Below, piece by piece: positions 1-6,004 of a stretch of DNA of 7,922 bases; within the stretch, counting starts at the first letter, position 1; the number at the start of each line of letters is the position of its first letter. The stretch covers positions 1-7,922 of the forward strand of contig CAAFZG010000137.1 of NCBI GenBank assembly GCA_900767505.1, written 5' to 3'. Under the pieces are notes generated by a model. The model saw only the letters and a program-made list of their open reading frames with translations, was not told where the DNA came from and did not search any database. The translations under genes were made by a program, and so were the position numbers. The stretch comes from Methanomassiliicoccales archaeon (GTDB lineage: Archaea > Thermoplasmatota > Thermoplasmata > Methanomassiliicoccales > Methanomethylophilaceae).

Positions 1-2
1 GG

Positions 3-581
3 CTACATCCTGAGGTTTGTTGACGAACATTGCGAATTAGACGAACGTCTAGAGGTCATCAATCGGCAGGAGGTGATGGCGGACTTATGACACACAGTCT
101 CCAAAACTTTGCCGGACAATTCCAGATATTGCTGCGCTTCCCGATAGGTGAATGGCTGAATAAGGAACTCCTTGGTTCTACCGACAAGCAATGTGGAAAG
201 ATCCCCGGAAAGCAGTTCGTTGTTGCTGCCTGTTATGAAGATCGAGCAATCATACTTCGATTTGAAGGAAGCGATCGCCTTCTCGAAATGCTTGACATGC
301 TGAATCTCATCGAAGAACAGATAGTATCTCCCCTCCCCGATTCTTTCCTTGATGTAATTGTTGAGATCCGAAGCGTCCTTGATGCTGTCGTAATCCATGT
401 CTTCAAAGTTGATGTAGATCTTGTGTTCATCGTCTGCATCGATCTCGTCCATCACTGCATTCAGTATGACTGATTTGCCCGCACGCCTGGGCCCGACTAT
501 GACTTTGACCGTGTCCATCTCGTAATAGGGCCTGATTCTTTCCAGATACTTTTCGCGGATCAACAGTTCCTCAGATGGCAT
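3..581 (-). CDS. DUF4143-type AAA ATPase, N-terminal module only (probable frameshifted or truncated remnant)
   Basis: The reading frame gives 192 residues. Walker A is GPRRAGKS (residues 30-37), Walker B is the hydrophobic stretch ending in FFDEIQ (about 89-94), and a sensor-like ITGSNNELLSG follows near 116-126. LLVGRTKEFLIQPFTYREA is the usual end of the AAA_14 ATPase module. Family members are usually around 400 residues, with a DUF4143 domain that opens with a 'xWGGxPQ'-like segment. Here recognisable family sequence stops near residue 157; the last ~35 residues are Ser/Arg-rich and unlike the family, ending at a TAG. The +1 frame reads PIDDL-x-TFV-x-FAMFVNKPQDVA at the window edge, with two in-frame stops, which may be the displaced continuation. 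Family members are common, multi-copy genes in archaea and bacteria with poorly known roles. GC is near half in lines counted by hand, lower than the neighbouring dus gene. Start chosen at the ATG at 579-581, with a TATA-like stretch at leaderless distance. ATPase identity is firm; intactness is doubtful. Confidence -1.
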   Translation of the reverse strand: MPSEELLIREKYLERIRPYYEMDTVKVIVGPRRAGKSVILNAVMDEIDADDEHKIYINFEDMDYDSIKDASDLNNYIKERIGEGRYYLFFDEIQHVKHFEKAIASFKSKYDCSIFITGSNNELLSGDLSTLLVGRTKEFLIQPFTYREAQQYLELSGKVLETVCHKSAITSCRLMTSRRSSNSQCSSTNLRM

Positions 582-589
582 GAACCGTT

Positions 590-634
590 ATTAGTTTGAA
601 ATTATTAAAATAATTCTCATAATTTCAAACTAAT
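590..634. repeat. Perfect 16-bp inverted repeat bracketing the ATPase promoter
   Basis: ATTAGTTTGAAATTAT at 590-605 is the exact reverse complement of 619-634, separated by 13 nt (606-618). The arms are AT-rich but not simple sequence. The centre coincides with the TATA-like run of the ATPase gene, so a dimeric protein on the two arms would compete with TBP/TFB. It could equally be a DNA hairpin or a remnant of a small mobile element. The inverted repeat itself is certain; its role is inferred. Confidence -1.
602..614 (-). promoter_or_regulatory. TATA-like element for the ATPase gene
   Basis: On the minus strand this AT-only run reads AATTATTTTAATAA and lies about 21-33 nt upstream of the ATG at 581. 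That fits an archaeal TATA box for a leaderless transcript starting at or near the start codon. No Shine-Dalgarno site is visible just before the ATG, which agrees with leaderless initiation. The position is inferred by eye. Confidence -1.
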
Positions 635-783
635 TTTCGATGGCATAACGAACTGGGTACAGATGATGCCTGTTTTACAATGAATCATTCGCGAAAACAA
701 CAGTGAGATCTGATTCCGACTGCGATTCATGACGAATCGATGTAAATGACTGAAGCGGTTGGATCCTACGTCGAACGCACTCC

Positions 784-790
784 TTATAGC
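784..790 (+). promoter_or_regulatory. TATA-like element for the dihydrouridine synthase gene
   Basis: TTATAGC lies 26-32 nt before the ATG at 816. This is the archaeal TATA position if transcription starts at the start codon. The stretch between contains no Shine-Dalgarno match, so a leaderless mRNA is likely. This also argues against the upstream TTG at 759 as the start, because the element would then lie inside the gene. Confidence -1.
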
Positions 791-815
791 ATCCTCCCCC
801 ATAGCCGACCTGAAA

Positions 816-1823
816 ATGTGGAAGATCGGTGATCTGAAAATCCCCGGACCCGTGGTCCTGGGCCCCATGTCGGGGTACACCTTCAGAAGCTACAGGGAGT
901 TCATGCAGCCCTTCGGAGCATCCGTCGTCATGAGCGAGATGACGTCCGACAGCGCCGTCCTCAACAATCCATCCTGCAGATCGGAGTACCTCGAATTCGA
1001 CCGCCTTCCCGTCACCGGCCTGCAGCTTTTCGGCAGCGACCCGGAACGCATGGCATCCGCAGCATCGGCCGCATTGAAGTTCAATCCGAACATCGATCTG
1101 TTCGACATCAACATGAGCTGTCCCGTAGAGAAGGTCATACGCAGCGGCTCCGGCTCTGCCCTCATGTCGGATCCCAAGATGTGCGGAGAGATGGTCCGCC
1201 GTGTCAAGAAAGCCGTCGGCATCCCTGTGACGGCCAAGATCCGTCTCGGACAGAACCTGGAGGCTCTGAACTTCGAAGAGGTCATATCAGAACTGGAATC
1301 GGCCGATGTCGATGCCGTATCGCTTCATGCACGCACCGTGAAGGATAGATACGCAGGGTATCCGAGGTACGAACTTGTGGAAGGCCTCGGGAAACGCATG
1401 TCCGTGCCGCTGATCATCTCGGGGAACATCTATTCCGCAGACGATGCCAAGAAGGCCATGGAACTGACCCGCTCCGAAGGGGTCATGGTCGCCCGCGGAG
1501 GCATCGGCAACCCGTATCTTCTGAAGCAGATCGACAGTCTGCTCCGCGAGAGTACCGTCCTTCCGAACCCCACCATATCGCAGCAGATCGACTGGTGCAT
1601 CGAGCTTGCGGAGATGGTCTTCGAGGAGAAGGGGGAGGACGTGGCCGTCAGGAAGATGAGGAGCATAGCCCCGCGTTTCATCATAGGATGCAAACGCTGC
1701 CGCGAGTACCGCCTGAAGCTTGCGACATGCATCGACGACTGGGATTCGATGATCTCCATCCTGGAGGAGATCCGGGATCGGAAGGGCGGAATGCGGATAA
1801 CGACGGTCAGTCAGAACACCTGA
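816..1823 (+). CDS. dus: tRNA-dihydrouridine synthase (Dus family flavoenzyme)
   Basis: A 335-residue TIM-barrel protein, normal length for Dus, which uses FMN and NADPH to reduce uridine to dihydrouridine in tRNA. Seen in order: GPMSGYTF at 16-23 (FMN-binding start, usually 'APMxGxTD'); QLFGSD at 70-75; DINMSCPVEKV at 97-107 with the family's catalytic Cys at 102; GSGSALMSDP at 111-120; VTAKIRLG at 138-145 with FMN-site Lys141; LHARTVKDRYAG at 170-181 with His171; ISGNIYSADDA and VARGGIGNP at 201-232, the phosphate-binding end of the barrel. The C-terminal helical part carries CKRC (292-295). It lacks the CCxxKPC Cys-rich module of methanogenesis marker 9, another methanogen protein with a Dus/DHODH-like barrel. 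Start at ATG 816 is preferred because it directly precedes the conserved strand and has a leaderless TATA; a TTG at 759 would add 19 unconserved-looking residues. It stands alone, divergent from the ATPase. Which tRNA position it modifies cannot be told. Confidence -1.
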   Translation: MWKIGDLKIPGPVVLGPMSGYTFRSYREFMQPFGASVVMSEMTSDSAVLNNPSCRSEYLEFDRLPVTGLQLFGSDPERMASAASAALKFNPNIDLFDINMSCPVEKVIRSGSGSALMSDPKMCGEMVRRVKKAVGIPVTAKIRLGQNLEALNFEEVISELESADVDAVSLHARTVKDRYAGYPRYELVEGLGKRMSVPLIISGNIYSADDAKKAMELTRSEGVMVARGGIGNPYLLKQIDSLLRESTVLPNPTISQQIDWCIELAEMVFEEKGEDVAVRKMRSIAPRFIIGCKRCREYRLKLATCIDDWDSMISILEEIRDRKGGMRITTVSQNT

Positions 1824-1901
1824 TCCGCCGGATCTGCGTAATGTCTCATTTGGGTCATTGTATCCACATTCCGACATAATGACCGCTCTCCAACTGATTT
1901 C

Positions 1902-1911
1902 TATATAAAAA
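1902..1911 (+). promoter_or_regulatory. Strong TATA box, distal promoter of the antiporter region
   Basis: TATATAAAAA is the best TATA match in the window. Reading rightward, transcription would start around 1926-1930, giving either an ~85-nt leader on the antiporter mRNA or a leaderless mini-ORF starting at ATG 1926. Because TATATA is nearly symmetric, leftward use (TTTTTATATA) cannot be excluded, but the only leftward frame it would serve runs antisense through dus. Confidence -1.
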
Positions 1912-1913
1912 GA

Positions 1914-1931
1914 AACCATGCCGTCATGGTT
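1914..1931. promoter_or_regulatory. Perfect 18-bp dyad next to the distal TATA box (operator candidate)
   Basis: AACCATG at 1914-1920 and CATGGTT at 1925-1931 are exact reverse complements around a 4-nt centre, CCGT. The dyad starts 2 nt after the TATA run and covers the predicted transcription start, a common site for archaeal repressors. As RNA it could form a 7-bp hairpin with a 4-nt loop. Role inferred. Confidence -1.
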
Positions 1932-1973
1932 GCGAATGATACAGAAACCGCCATAGTGCCAGGCTTCCGATAC

Positions 1974-1982
1974 GGATATAAG
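1974..1982 (+). promoter_or_regulatory. Proximal TATA-like element of the antiporter gene
   Basis: GGATATAAG lies about 33-41 nt before ATG 2015. Transcription would start near 2000, leaving a leader of about 15 nt that contains the ribosome-binding site. It is weaker than the element at 1902 but better placed for this gene. Confidence -1.
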
Positions 1983-2003
1983 TCTAAACACAGTTAACCT
2001 TTC

Positions 2004-2010
2004 AAGGTGG
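2004..2010 (+). promoter_or_regulatory. Ribosome-binding site of the antiporter gene
   Basis: AAGGTGG followed by TTGA and then ATG at 2015. This favours ATG 2015 over the in-frame ATG at 2024. With dus and the MBL gene appearing leaderless, it shows mixed initiation modes in this genome. Confidence -1.
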
Positions 2011-2014
2011 TTGA

Positions 2015-3763
2015 ATGGAAGAGATGGTGCTACTGACGAGTCTAGCGCTTTTCACTCTGCTCGCAGCGGTATGCTCCATCATATTCAACCGCATCAAGCT
2101 TCCGCCGCTCATCGGATACATCGTGGCGGGTATCATCATCGCCAACGTATGGACGGTCACCGACTCCAGCAAAGAGGTCGTCGCGATACTGTCCGATATC
2201 GGATTGGTCATGCTGATGTTCTGTATCGGACTGGAGATCAATCTGAAGAAGATCCGGAAGCAGGGACTGTTCGCGATAGAGGTGGCAGTGATACAACTGC
2301 CGCTGATGGTCCTGGGCGGAGTCATCGGCGGATCGATCCTCGGATTCGACAGCGTCCAGTGCATCTGCCTTGGTGCGATCATATCCGGTTCCAGTACCGC
2401 GGTCGTCATGGCCGTCCTGAAGTCTCAGAACCGCCTGGACAAGGACCACATCGAGATGCTCGTCCTGATCACCATCATGGAGGACATCGGCCAAGTAATC
2501 ATCCTGTCCATGATCACCCCGATCATCGCTGGAGCGAACATGAACGTGAACGAGCTCATCGTGATGATCTCGAGCATCCTCATATTCATGATCGTCAGCC
2601 TGGTGGTCGGTCTCAAGCTGATCCCGAGGATGATCAACTGGGTGTCGGACAACGTCTCGGACGAGATCCTCACCGTGTTCTCGGTCGGACTCGCGTTCGG
2701 TATGGCGCTGCTCTCGATCTACATCGGACTGTCCATGGCCATCGGTGCTTTCCTGATGGGTATGATGATATCCGCGAGCAGGAAGAGCAAGGAGATCAAC
2801 CACAGGATAGAACCCATGAGGGACCTGTTCATGGCCGTCTTCTTCATATCGATCGGTATGAAGATCCAAGTGGCCACGCTGGTGGACAACCTCTGGATGA
2901 TCTTCATCTTCTACATCCTGTTCGCAGTGCTGAAGACATCCACCGTCTTCCTGGCCTACTGGGTGGGCGGAGAGTCCGGACGCAACGGATTCCTCTCTGC
3001 CACAGGACTTGTCGCGATGGGTGAGTTCGCATTCATCATAGCCGCGGAGGCTCTGAACCACAACGTCATCGACGATGCCTACTACACATCCGTCGTCGGG
3101 GCCGCGCTGGTCTCGATGGTCGTGCTGCCGCTTCTGACGAGGTTCGCTCCGGAGATGTGGGATGCCTCGATATCGAAGTGTCCCAAACCGATCTACAACA
3201 TGGCCTGCAAGCTGAACAACGCCAGGGACATGACCTATGTGCGCCTCGAGGCGACGTCCAAGAAGTCTCAGAAGACCATGCGCAGGAGCATGACGCACTC
3301 GTACTTCAACATCCTGACCATCATACTCATCGAGATGGTGTTCTTCTTCGGTATCGAGCCTGCGGTCAATTGGCTTACCGAGAGCTTCGGCGGCGACACT
3401 CTGATGTGGGGCATCGTGATGCTGATCGCCAACTTCCTGGTGCTTTCGATCCCGATCTACCACCTGGTGAACAACGTCAAGTTCCTTGACGAGCTGGTCA
3501 TAACCGGTGCGCGTCACATCGCGAACAGGGAGGGCTCCAAGAGCGAGCCCATGGAGATCTACCAGAAGTTCCTGGACCTCAACACGTACATCATGGTCCT
3601 GCTGATAGACTCGCTCATAATCATCCTGGTACCCAACTACCTGGGGCTCTGGCAGCACCTCGTGGTCCTTACGATCGCGGGACTGATCATGCTGGCGGTG
3701 TACATCAAGAAGTTCAAGGCCCGCCCGGCATGCGAACAGGATGACGATTCCGAAGAGGAGTGA
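2015..3763 (+). CDS. CPA2-family cation/proton antiporter with extra C-terminal membrane module
   Basis: A 582-residue integral membrane protein. Residues 1 to about 375 are a CPA2-type (KefB/NapA-like) exchanger domain: KLPPLIGYIVAGI at 28-40, DIGLVMLMFCIGLEINLK at 61-78, the GSSTAVV motif at 125-131, then MEDIGQ at 155-160. Glu156-Asp157 sit where the family carries its ion-binding acidic pair (often DD, ND or QD). GAFLMGM and FFISIGMKI (276-284) and a GEFAFII stretch (336-342) are also typical. It probably swaps Na+ or K+ for H+ across the cytoplasmic membrane; direction and ion are not readable. No Rossmann (TrkA-N/RCK) domain follows, unlike KefB/KefC. Instead there is a soluble stretch at about 380-428, then hydrophobic helices near 430-448, 465-485, 525-540 and 546-563, and an acidic tail DDDSEEE. 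Monocistronic, with two possible promoters. Its stop lies 2 bp from the stop of the convergent PHP gene. Family call is firm; substrate unknown. Confidence -1.
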   Translation: MEEMVLLTSLALFTLLAAVCSIIFNRIKLPPLIGYIVAGIIIANVWTVTDSSKEVVAILSDIGLVMLMFCIGLEINLKKIRKQGLFAIEVAVIQLPLMVLGGVIGGSILGFDSVQCICLGAIISGSSTAVVMAVLKSQNRLDKDHIEMLVLITIMEDIGQVIILSMITPIIAGANMNVNELIVMISSILIFMIVSLVVGLKLIPRMINWVSDNVSDEILTVFSVGLAFGMALLSIYIGLSMAIGAFLMGMMISASRKSKEINHRIEPMRDLFMAVFFISIGMKIQVATLVDNLWMIFIFYILFAVLKTSTVFLAYWVGGESGRNGFLSATGLVAMGEFAFIIAAEALNHNVIDDAYYTSVVGAALVSMVVLPLLTRFAPEMWDASISKCPKPIYNMACKLNNARDMTYVRLEATSKKSQKTMRRSMTHSYFNILTIILIEMVFFFGIEPAVNWLTESFGGDTLMWGIVMLIANFLVLSIPIYHLVNNVKFLDELVITGARHIANREGSKSEPMEIYQKFLDLNTYIMVLLIDSLIIILVPNYLGLWQHLVVLTIAGLIMLAVYIKKFKARPACEQDDDSEEE

Positions 3764-3765
3764 GT

Positions 3766-4680
3766 TCAGCGCCTGCGGACCTGGTTCTCGAATCCGTTTA
3801 TTATACGGTTCGTTCCGGCCCTGATATTCGCGGCGGCTTTCCTGGCAGAACGGTCGGCGGACCTGACGGTCTGCCTAGTCTGCACGCGCAGGGCGGAAGG
3901 CGAATGGAGCATGAAGTTCGCCAACGAGGCGGATGCCATCTGCACCTTGCGGGGGACGGTCTTCTCCAGACCTATCACATCGTTGCTGTGGCCCTTTATG
4001 GAATCCAGGAAGGAGTCCACATCGTGAGCGTCGGAGACCGTGACCACGCGTCCGAGCTCTCCGAGGGTGTGGCCGTCCGAACCGCCGGTGAAACCGAGTC
4101 CGTATCTGCCTGCGGCATCCAATGCGCCGCGGTTGGATTCACGGGACATCCCGCTGCATATGACCTCGTAGGCATCCAGGCGCTCGGCTACGGATTCGTC
4201 CAGGAAACCGCGGCGGATGCATATCTCGACGCCTTTGCAGGATCCCATGTATCCCATCGGGTGGGCGGCGGATATCAGACAGTTCTCGCCCTCGAGGAGG
4301 TCCAGAAGCTTCTCGGTCGGACAATCCTTGAGGGCCAGCCAGGGGCATTCCCCCAGCCTCGGACGTATCTCGTGGTACCAGAAATGCTCCAGGTCCTTGA
4401 GATCGTAGAAATAGACGAGCACATGGGGCCCGTCGGTGGTGCTGACCTCCATCCCCGGGATCACGGGGACGGAGACCTCGCACTCCTTGAGTTTCACGAG
4501 AGAGGAGATGAGGTTATGGTCGGTGACCGCGAAGCCTATGCCCCGCTGCTCGGCCAGCGATACCGCCGAATTCACATCCGTGAACGAATCCGAACAGCTT
4601 GTGTGGAAGTGCATGTCCATGGCCATGCGTCCGCTCTCGCGGATCGTGGTCCAATCGGGCTTCTCGAACACCGCATCCAT
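3766..4680 (-). CDS. PHP-domain metal-dependent phosphoesterase
   Basis: A 304-residue PHP-superfamily protein, the fold of histidinol phosphatase and of the polymerase PHP domains, which uses two or three metal ions to hydrolyse phosphoesters. Motif I is MHFHTSCSD (His24, His26, Asp31), motif II TDHN (His55), then GMEVS (Glu78), the His of SAAHP (His140), and the closing GSDGHTLGELG with Asp202 and His204. All expected ligands are present, so it is probably active. PHP proteins of this stand-alone type include nucleotide phosphatases and 5'-3' exoribonucleases; the sequence does not choose between them. The last ~60 residues are Arg/Ala-rich and basic, compatible with nucleic-acid or membrane-surface contact. 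It is the second gene of an operon behind the deaminase (6-nt gap). Start at ATG 4680 is supported by a Shine-Dalgarno site overlapping the upstream stop; Met20, Met21 and Met23 are less likely since motif I follows at once. Substrate unknown. Confidence -1.
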   Translation of the reverse strand: MDAVFEKPDWTTIRESGRMAMDMHFHTSCSDSFTDVNSAVSLAEQRGIGFAVTDHNLISSLVKLKECEVSVPVIPGMEVSTTDGPHVLVYFYDLKDLEHFWYHEIRPRLGECPWLALKDCPTEKLLDLLEGENCLISAAHPMGYMGSCKGVEICIRRGFLDESVAERLDAYEVICSGMSRESNRGALDAAGRYGLGFTGGSDGHTLGELGRVVTVSDAHDVDSFLDSIKGHSNDVIGLEKTVPRKVQMASASLANFMLHSPSALRVQTRQTVRSADRSARKAAANIRAGTNRIINGFENQVRRR

Positions 4681-4685
4681 ACCGT

Positions 4686-4693
4686 ATCATCTC
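4686..4693 (-). promoter_or_regulatory. Ribosome-binding site of the PHP gene, overlapping the deaminase stop codon
   Basis: On the minus strand GAGATGAT is followed by ACGGT and ATG at 4680. It differs by one base from the GAGGTGAT core of the consensus. The TGA stop of the deaminase is inside this site, so ribosomes ending the first gene sit on the start of the second. This implies translational coupling. Confidence -1.
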
Positions 4694-5976
4694 AGGCACA
4701 GGCTGCGCCAGGCATCCTCGGACTGGGCGATCACCGAATCGGTGTCGATCGTCGTGATCCTTCCGTCTTCGACGACCATGTCGCCCTGGCAGAACACCGT
4801 CTTGACATTCAGGCTGTTGCCGGAATAGACGATGTTGGCGATCATGTTCTCGGGAAGGAGGGGTCTGAGATTGGGTGCCTTTCCGTCCAGGATGACGATA
4901 TCAGCGAACTTACCGGGCTCGATGGAACCGATGGAATCCTGCATTCCGACGGCCTTCGCACCGTTGATGGTAGCGAAGTCCAGGAGCTCCTGGGCAGTGG
5001 TGACGGTGGGATCCCAGCGGCTGGACTTCTGGAGGAGTCCGAGCGTCTTCATCTCGGCGAACATGTCGAGGGTGTTGTTGGTCGTGTTGCCGTCGGTTCC
5101 GATGGAGACGTTGACGCCGTGCTTCTGGAATTCGGGAACGGGTGCGACGCCGCCTGTGGCGAGCTTCATGTTCGATACGGGACACGACGAGATCGACATG
5201 CCTGCATCGCCCATGAGCCTGACCTCCCTGAGGGTCAGCCAAGCGGAGTGGGCCGCGACGCCTCTGGGGCCGAGCACACCGATGTTGGAAAGCCACTCGG
5301 CAGGGCGCATGCCTGTCTTGCGCTTGTGGTCGTTGACCTCTCCGCGGGTCTCGGAGAGATGGAAGTTCATGGGTGCCCCGACCTTGTCGGAGAACTCCTT
5401 CGCTCCGACGCATGTCTCCTCATTGCACACGTAGACCCCCTGGAGTCCGACTCCGGGGACGATCTTCCTCTCGTCCTTGAACCTCTGATGGAACGCCATG
5501 CAGTTCTTCAGGGGATTTCCGACCTGGGTGGTGCACTCCTCGTCCAGGACGCACCAGCACAGCACTCCTCTGATGCCCGCCTCCTGTGTGGCCTTGGCGA
5601 TGACGTCCTCGGAATAGTACAGGTCCATGAACGTGGTGGTGCCGCCGCGCATCATCTCCATGCAGCCGAGCTTCGTGCCGAGCGCAAGGTCCTCGTCGGT
5701 CCTGTCGGAATCGATCTTGAAGACCTTGTCGAGGAAATCAGGAAACGTGAGATCGTCGACGACACCCTTCATCACCGACATCGCGACATGGGTGTGGGTG
5801 TTGATCATCCCGGGCATGACGATGTCGCCCGTTGCGTCGATCTCCCTGTCGGCTGTCCCGTTGTATGCCGGGCCGACGGATACGATCTTGTCGCCGTCGA
5901 TGACGACATCCCCTTTCAGAATGCGTCTGGATGCGTCCTGTGTGACGATCCATCCGTTACGGATCGCTGTAATCAT
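4687..5976 (-). CDS. dadD: 5'-deoxyadenosine/SAH/MTA deaminase (amidohydrolase family)
   Basis: A 429-residue amidohydrolase close in layout to Methanocaldococcus DadD and the Thermotoga MTA/SAH deaminase. These remove the 6-amino group of 5'-deoxyadenosine, S-adenosylhomocysteine and methylthioadenosine, clearing SAM by-products in the cytoplasm. Seen: MPGMINTHTH at 54-63 with metal ligands His61 and His63; GGTTTFMD at 111-118; NFHLSET at 204-210 (His206 metal, Glu209 proton shuttle); AAHSAWL at 241-247 (His243); PVSNMKLATGG at 266-276; GTDGN at 293-297 with Asp295. Residues 1-55 and about 355-425 form the composite beta-sandwich. In homologs the substrate pocket carries a GPHAPYTCS-like motif; here the segment reads GLQGVYVCN, so the ribose-contacting His is Gln179. 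Cysteines are plentiful (C105, C140, C142, C148, C159, C184, C189, C265). First gene of the operon with the PHP protein. Start ATG 5976 has a TATA-like TTATCA 24-29 nt upstream, so it may be leaderless. Family is firm; preferred substrate is not. Confidence -1.
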   Translation of the reverse strand: MITAIRNGWIVTQDASRRILKGDVVIDGDKIVSVGPAYNGTADREIDATGDIVMPGMINTHTHVAMSVMKGVVDDLTFPDFLDKVFKIDSDRTDEDLALGTKLGCMEMMRGGTTTFMDLYYSEDVIAKATQEAGIRGVLCWCVLDEECTTQVGNPLKNCMAFHQRFKDERKIVPGVGLQGVYVCNEETCVGAKEFSDKVGAPMNFHLSETRGEVNDHKRKTGMRPAEWLSNIGVLGPRGVAAHSAWLTLREVRLMGDAGMSISSCPVSNMKLATGGVAPVPEFQKHGVNVSIGTDGNTTNNTLDMFAEMKTLGLLQKSSRWDPTVTTAQELLDFATINGAKAVGMQDSIGSIEPGKFADIVILDGKAPNLRPLLPENMIANIVYSGNSLNVKTVFCQGDMVVEDGRITTIDTDSVIAQSEDAWRSLCLR

Positions 5977-5989
5977 GGCCCCCCGATTC

Positions 5990-6004
5990 TATCAGGAGGT
6001 GATA
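5990..6004. promoter_or_regulatory. TATCA-N5-TGATA dyad in the divergent promoter region
   Basis: TATCA (5990-5994) and TGATA (6000-6004) are inverted around GGAGG. On the minus strand the right arm falls in TTATCA, the likely TATA element of the deaminase gene, so a bound protein could control it. On the plus strand the same bases form AGGAGGTGAT, a full match to the archaeal Shine-Dalgarno consensus, but no convincing gene follows. The rest of 5977-6135 shows only a 9-bp inverted match (ACCGTTCCG 6018-6026 with 6087-6095) and a GTGTTC direct repeat near 6083-6099. Confidence -1.

Noticed and set aside
723..739. Small inverted repeat CGATTC-ATGAC-GAATCG upstream of dus.
   Set aside because: Only 6-bp arms, about 45 nt upstream of the TATA-like element, with no sign of function; easily expected by chance.
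1822..1834. Dyad GATCCG-C-CGGATC at the dus stop codon as a terminator.
   Set aside because: A 1-nt centre leaves only a short stem, and no T-run follows as archaeal terminators would have.
1287..1991. A leftward frame that the TATATA element at 1902-1911 could serve, running antisense through dus.
   Set aside because: No recognisable domain and low-complexity, shadow-like composition; the TATA is better used rightward toward the antiporter.
2042..3658. A 538-codon minus-strand frame inside the antiporter gene.
   Set aside because: It is a register-matched antisense shadow: His/Asp/Arg-rich composition, no motifs, and the plus-strand product is a clear membrane transporter.
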